Origin: CAZDCZ01 sp964504155
Lineage (GTDB): Bacteria > Bacteroidota > Bacteroidia > Bacteroidales > UBA12077
DNA length: 9,111 nucleotides
Assembly: GCA_964504155.1 (NCBI GenBank)
Contig: CAZDCZ010000100.1
Span: 1-9,111, forward strand
Direction: 5' to 3'
Shown: in pieces, positions 6,210 to 9,111 of the stretch
Layout of the letters: each line of letters opens with the position of its first letter
How positions within the stretch are numbered: position 1 is the first letter of the stretch
Program-made: the position numbers and the translations under genes
Notes under the pieces: model-generated
The model's input: only the letters and a program-made list of their open reading frames with translations
Told to the model about the DNA's origin: nothing
The model's database searches: none

Positions 6210-7304
6210 GTGAAAAATTTTGCTCATAACATATTCAAATATATTAACTATATAATAATAGCTGCATTATTATTATCTTACCTATCGGTTTTTATTAATC
6301 CGGCAAAAATTTGGTTCTTGCCATTCTTCGGTTTAGCTTATCCATTTATTTTATTTGCAAACATATTTTTTATCTTCTTTTGGATTTATAGAAAAAGAAA
6401 ATATTTTCTTTTCTCATTAATTGCAATACTAATAGGTTGGAATAATTTAACCGATATAGTACAAATACACTCGATAAAAAAACCCGATAAAACTGAAAAA
6501 ACTAAAATTGTTAAAAAACTAAAAATTGTATCTTACAACGTGCAACTTTTTAATCTATACAAATGGACTAAGAACGATAATGCTTACAACAAGATTATTG
6601 AATTTATTAAAAAAGAATCTCCGGATATTATTTGCTTACAAGAATTTTATACAAATTCAAGCAATTTAAAATTACAAAATATCATAAATCAGCTTAGCAA
6701 AACAAAATATTATCACATTGAATATCCAAATATCAATAATCACTCATACGGCATAGCTACTTTTAGCAAATACCCGATTGTCGACCGAGGAATTATTAGA
6801 TATGAGAACACATCAAATATTACTATTTATACCGACATTAAAACTCAAGGTAAGATTGTTAGGATTTTCAATAATCATTTACAATCGATACGATTTAAGA
6901 AAGACAATTACTCTTTTATTACTAACAGTAAAAACTATTCCGATAATAAAAAGATGAAGGAAATAAAGGATATTTCCTATCGCTTAAAAGATGCATTTAT
7001 TAAACGAGCCAAGCAAGCAGATATTTTGTCTGAACAAATTAGTGCAACTCCATACCCAATAATCGTATGTGGCGATTTTAACGACACTCCTATATCTTAT
7101 ACATATCATAAAATAAAAGGAGATTTAAACGATGCTTTTACAAAATCGGGCAAAGGATTAGGAACAACCTATATTGGTAATTTTCCTTCGTATAGAATAG
7201 ATTATTTTTTATATAGCAACGATTTTGCAGTTCAAAATTACAAAGTACCACATATTAAACTATCTGACCATTACCCATTAGTATGCGAGTTTATTATTCA
7301 ATAA
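6210..7304 (+). CDS. Membrane-anchored endonuclease/exonuclease/phosphatase family protein
   Basis: This 364-residue protein has three N-terminal hydrophobic segments (about 11-29, 36-60 and 65-80) followed by an EEP (exonuclease III/DNase I-like) domain at about 103-364. Metal and catalytic residues are visible: SYNVQLF with Asn110, CLQEF with Glu145, NNHLQS with His223, GDFND (288-292), RIDY with Asp331, and SDHYP with the Asp353/His354 pair. The fold hydrolyses phosphodiester or phosphomonoester bonds in nucleic acids, phosphoinositides or sphingolipids, and the motifs do not show which substrate this one uses. The domain probably faces the periplasm or is tethered at the membrane. The start is GTG at 6210, since the first in-frame ATG falls far inside the domain. 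It follows the second rhomboid by 83 nt in the same direction, an AT-rich gap without an obvious promoter or terminator, and probably ends the cluster. Confidence 0.88.
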   Translation: MKNFAHNIFKYINYIIIAALLLSYLSVFINPAKIWFLPFFGLAYPFILFANIFFIFFWIYRKRKYFLFSLIAILIGWNNLTDIVQIHSIKKPDKTEKTKIVKKLKIVSYNVQLFNLYKWTKNDNAYNKIIEFIKKESPDIICLQEFYTNSSNLKLQNIINQLSKTKYYHIEYPNINNHSYGIATFSKYPIVDRGIIRYENTSNITIYTDIKTQGKIVRIFNNHLQSIRFKKDNYSFITNSKNYSDNKKMKEIKDISYRLKDAFIKRAKQADILSEQISATPYPIIVCGDFNDTPISYTYHKIKGDLNDAFTKSGKGLGTTYIGNFPSYRIDYFLYSNDFAVQNYKVPHIKLSDHYPLVCEFIIQ

Positions 7305-7305
7305 T

Positions 7306-8256
7306 CTAAAAAGGCAATTTATTTAAATCGATATTCCCTCCAGAAAGAATAATTCCAATTTTTTTAGAACGGAAAAGATATTTGTTTTCAATAACCGAAG
7401 CTAAAGCCACTGCAGATGAAGGCTCTACAATAATTTTCATTCTCTCCCATATCATCCTCATTGCATCAATTATTGTTTGTTCTTTTACTGTTAAAATATC
7501 GTCAACATTATTTCGAATAATTTCAAATGTAAGCGGACTTAAAGAAGTTAATAAACCATCGGCAATAGTTTTAGGTCTTTGAACCGGAATAAAAACACCT
7601 TTTTTAAACGAACGATAAGCATCATCGGCTTTTTTCGGTTCTGCTGCATAAACTTTAATATTCGGATTAATAGCCTTTGATGCAATAGCCGTTCCACTAA
7701 GCAATCCTCCTCCGCCAACAGGGACAATAATATAATCTAAATCAGGCACTTTCTCTAGAAACTCTATAGCTGCAGTTCCTTGTCCACAAATTACATCGAA
7801 ATTATTATATGGATGGATAAAATAAGCACCGGTATCATCCTTTACTTTTTTCAACATTTTTTCTCTGGCATCTAATGTTGATTTACAAAAAGTAATATTT
7901 CCTCCATAAGTTTTTACTGCTTTTATTTTTATATCTGAAGCATTTTGGGGCATTACAATATAGGCGGGAATATCTCTTTTCTTAGCTGCAAGACTTAATG
8001 CTGCAGCATGATTGCCTGACGAATGAGTTGCAACGCCATATTTCATGCTTTTTTCGTTTAACATCTGCACTGCATTAGTAGCACCTCTATATTTAAATAC
8101 TCCTGCTTTTTGAAAATTCTCGCATTTAAAAAATAATTTTACTTTCAATATAGAATTAATACTATCTGATTTTAATACAGGCGTATCGTGAATAAATCCT
8201 TTTATTCTTTCGTGTGCTTCCTGAATGTTTTTATAAGCAGGTATCTTCTTATCCAT
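7306..8256 (-). CDS. PLP-dependent threonine/serine dehydratase, serine-racemase-like
   Basis: This 316-residue fold-type II PLP enzyme probably removes ammonia from threonine or serine (giving 2-oxobutanoate or pyruvate) or from 3-hydroxyaspartate; serine racemase activity is possible. PLP-binding Lys55 lies in AGVFKYRGA, the Asn loop is SSGNH (79-83), the phosphate cup is GGGGLLSG (181-188), and SGGN (305-308) contacts the pyridine nitrogen. Ser80 matches the second catalytic base Ser84 of human serine racemase. Glu206, Ala210 and Asp212 in AEPKKADDA match its divalent-metal site, which favours the serine racemase/SRY1 subgroup. The residue before FK is Val where Ser, Thr or Ala is commoner. 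No ACT domain is present, so isoleucine feedback is not expected and a catabolic role is likelier than the biosynthetic IlvA. The gene starts 15 nt after the upstream secreted-protein gene and its TAG stop is one base from the stop of the convergent EEP gene. Confidence 0.92.
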   Translation of the reverse strand: MDKKIPAYKNIQEAHERIKGFIHDTPVLKSDSINSILKVKLFFKCENFQKAGVFKYRGATNAVQMLNEKSMKYGVATHSSGNHAAALSLAAKKRDIPAYIVMPQNASDIKIKAVKTYGGNITFCKSTLDAREKMLKKVKDDTGAYFIHPYNNFDVICGQGTAAIEFLEKVPDLDYIIVPVGGGGLLSGTAIASKAINPNIKVYAAEPKKADDAYRSFKKGVFIPVQRPKTIADGLLTSLSPLTFEIIRNNVDDILTVKEQTIIDAMRMIWERMKIIVEPSSAVALASVIENKYLFRSKKIGIILSGGNIDLNKLPF

Positions 8257-8271
8257 AATGAAAATTTTTAA

Positions 8272-9021
8272 CTATTTGGTATTTTTTTTAAACTCATCAA
8301 ATTTATTACTTATCTCTATATATAAATTATATTGAGATATTTGCAAAATAAATTCGCTCGAAAAATTACAATATTTTATGAACTTTAGCAAACTATCCGA
8401 TTTTAATCCTGTAATTTGCTCAATAATATCTTCGTTAAAAACTTCTCTAATCTGAGCCTCAATATTTTGCTCGCTTTCTAACTCTTTAAGTTTACGAACA
8501 GACTTACCTTCTTTGCTAAACATATTATACATAAGACTAATTGGAGAACCAATTGTAGGCTCCGGAATAATTTCGGGATAATTATGCGGCAACGTCTTTG
8601 ATATTAATGGATTTATTTTATATTCTTCGGGTAATTGCAAATTCAATAATTTATATTTAAAATCGTTATAATCGCCAAGATACAATATTCTAACTTCGGG
8701 AATAGTATATATCTTTTCATCTAAATATATATACTCAGAATATTCGCTTTCTTCATAATCTTGCAAATAAATTTTTTTATACTCATACGAAATAGCAGAA
8801 ATTAATAAAGTATCGGTTCTGCTTGCCCAAATATTAAAATATCCGGTACTATCGCTTATTGCCCCAATATTATTATTAAGATTGATAATATGAGAATATG
8901 AAACCGGCTCTAATGATTTTATGCTAACTAATCTACCATAAAAATATCCAAAGTCATCTTGAGCAAAAGTAACTGTTACGTAATAACATATCATAAATAA
9001 TATAAATATATATATTTTCAC
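8272..9021 (-). CDS. Secreted protein with carboxypeptidase-regulatory-like domain
   Basis: A GTG at 9019-9021 gives a 249-residue protein starting MKIYIFILFMICYY, a good Sec signal peptide with likely cleavage after TFA (residue 20) before QDD. There is no lipobox, so I expect a soluble periplasmic or envelope-associated protein. Residues about 26-86 fit the CarboxypepD_reg-like beta-sandwich found in many Bacteroidota envelope proteins (GRLVSIKSLEPVSYSHI, then DSTGYFNIW, then DTLLISAISYEYK). The rest has no domain I can name, but SPISLMYNMFSKEGK (159-173) looks like a segment recurring in Bacteroidota proteins of this architecture. The start is uncertain: the frame is open to a TTG at 9037-9039 and closed by a stop at 9046-9048, and an ATG at 8992-8994 would leave a very short signal peptide. 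No strong promoter is visible in 9040-9111. The dehydratase gene follows after 15 nt, suggesting co-transcription. Confidence 0.75.
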   Translation of the reverse strand: MKIYIFILFMICYYVTVTFAQDDFGYFYGRLVSIKSLEPVSYSHIINLNNNIGAISDSTGYFNIWASRTDTLLISAISYEYKKIYLQDYEESEYSEYIYLDEKIYTIPEVRILYLGDYNDFKYKLLNLQLPEEYKINPLISKTLPHNYPEIIPEPTIGSPISLMYNMFSKEGKSVRKLKELESEQNIEAQIREVFNEDIIEQITGLKSDSLLKFIKYCNFSSEFILQISQYNLYIEISNKFDEFKKNTK

Positions 9022-9111
9022 GAATCTCAAATTAATCAATTTTTCTTAAAAATATGCACAATATTTAATTGAAAAAAATCTTTAACTCAATTTAACATTA
9101 TTATATAAAAT

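Noticed and set aside
7382..7582. 66-codon plus-strand reading frame inside the dehydratase gene
   Set aside because: It is antisense to conserved PLP-enzyme sequence and has no promoter or recognisable product.

Overview
The window is a strongly AT-rich piece of a Bacteroidota chromosome. Three things point to this phylum. Two intergenic promoters carry the phylum-type -7 box TAnnTTTG, one of them with a -33 TTTTG at 19-nt spacing. Clear purine-rich Shine-Dalgarno sequences are missing in front of the genes. The gene content and order (small membrane protein, mutL, rhomboid, rhomboid, membrane-anchored EEP protein) is, from memory, a syntenic block of this phylum. No mobile element, CRISPR array, tRNA or rRNA was seen, and no gene-free stretch exceeds 300 bases (the longest is 2091-2336).

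Left part, minus strand: rplU (ribosomal protein L21) and rpmA (L27) form a two-gene operon with a near-consensus promoter at 2129-2160 and a terminator hairpin at 1433-1479. serS (seryl-tRNA synthetase) follows only 27 nt after the T-tract of that hairpin and ends at a perfect 19-bp bidirectional terminator (64-110). This is a translation module.

Middle part, plus strand: five co-directional genes start at a promoter at 2289-2320. They are a 93-residue tail-anchored membrane protein, mutL (mismatch repair), two tandem rhomboid intramembrane serine protease paralogues, and an endonuclease/exonuclease/phosphatase (EEP) family protein with an N-terminal membrane anchor. The first four are 12 to 22 nt apart and the last follows after 83 nt, so they probably form one operon. 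Mismatch repair and membrane proteolysis have no known functional link here, so the cluster may reflect old conserved gene order rather than a pathway.

Right part, minus strand: a secreted protein with a carboxypeptidase-regulatory-like beta domain is followed after 15 nt by a PLP-dependent threonine/serine dehydratase of the serine-racemase/SRY1 type. That gene converges on the EEP gene with a single base between the two stop codons.

Most of the window is ordinary housekeeping. The items most worth a second look are the MutL C-terminal domain, whose metal-site endonuclease motifs are degenerate; the tail-anchored small protein beside two rhomboids; and the terminator placed directly in front of serS. 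I found no convincing evidence of an entirely new system.
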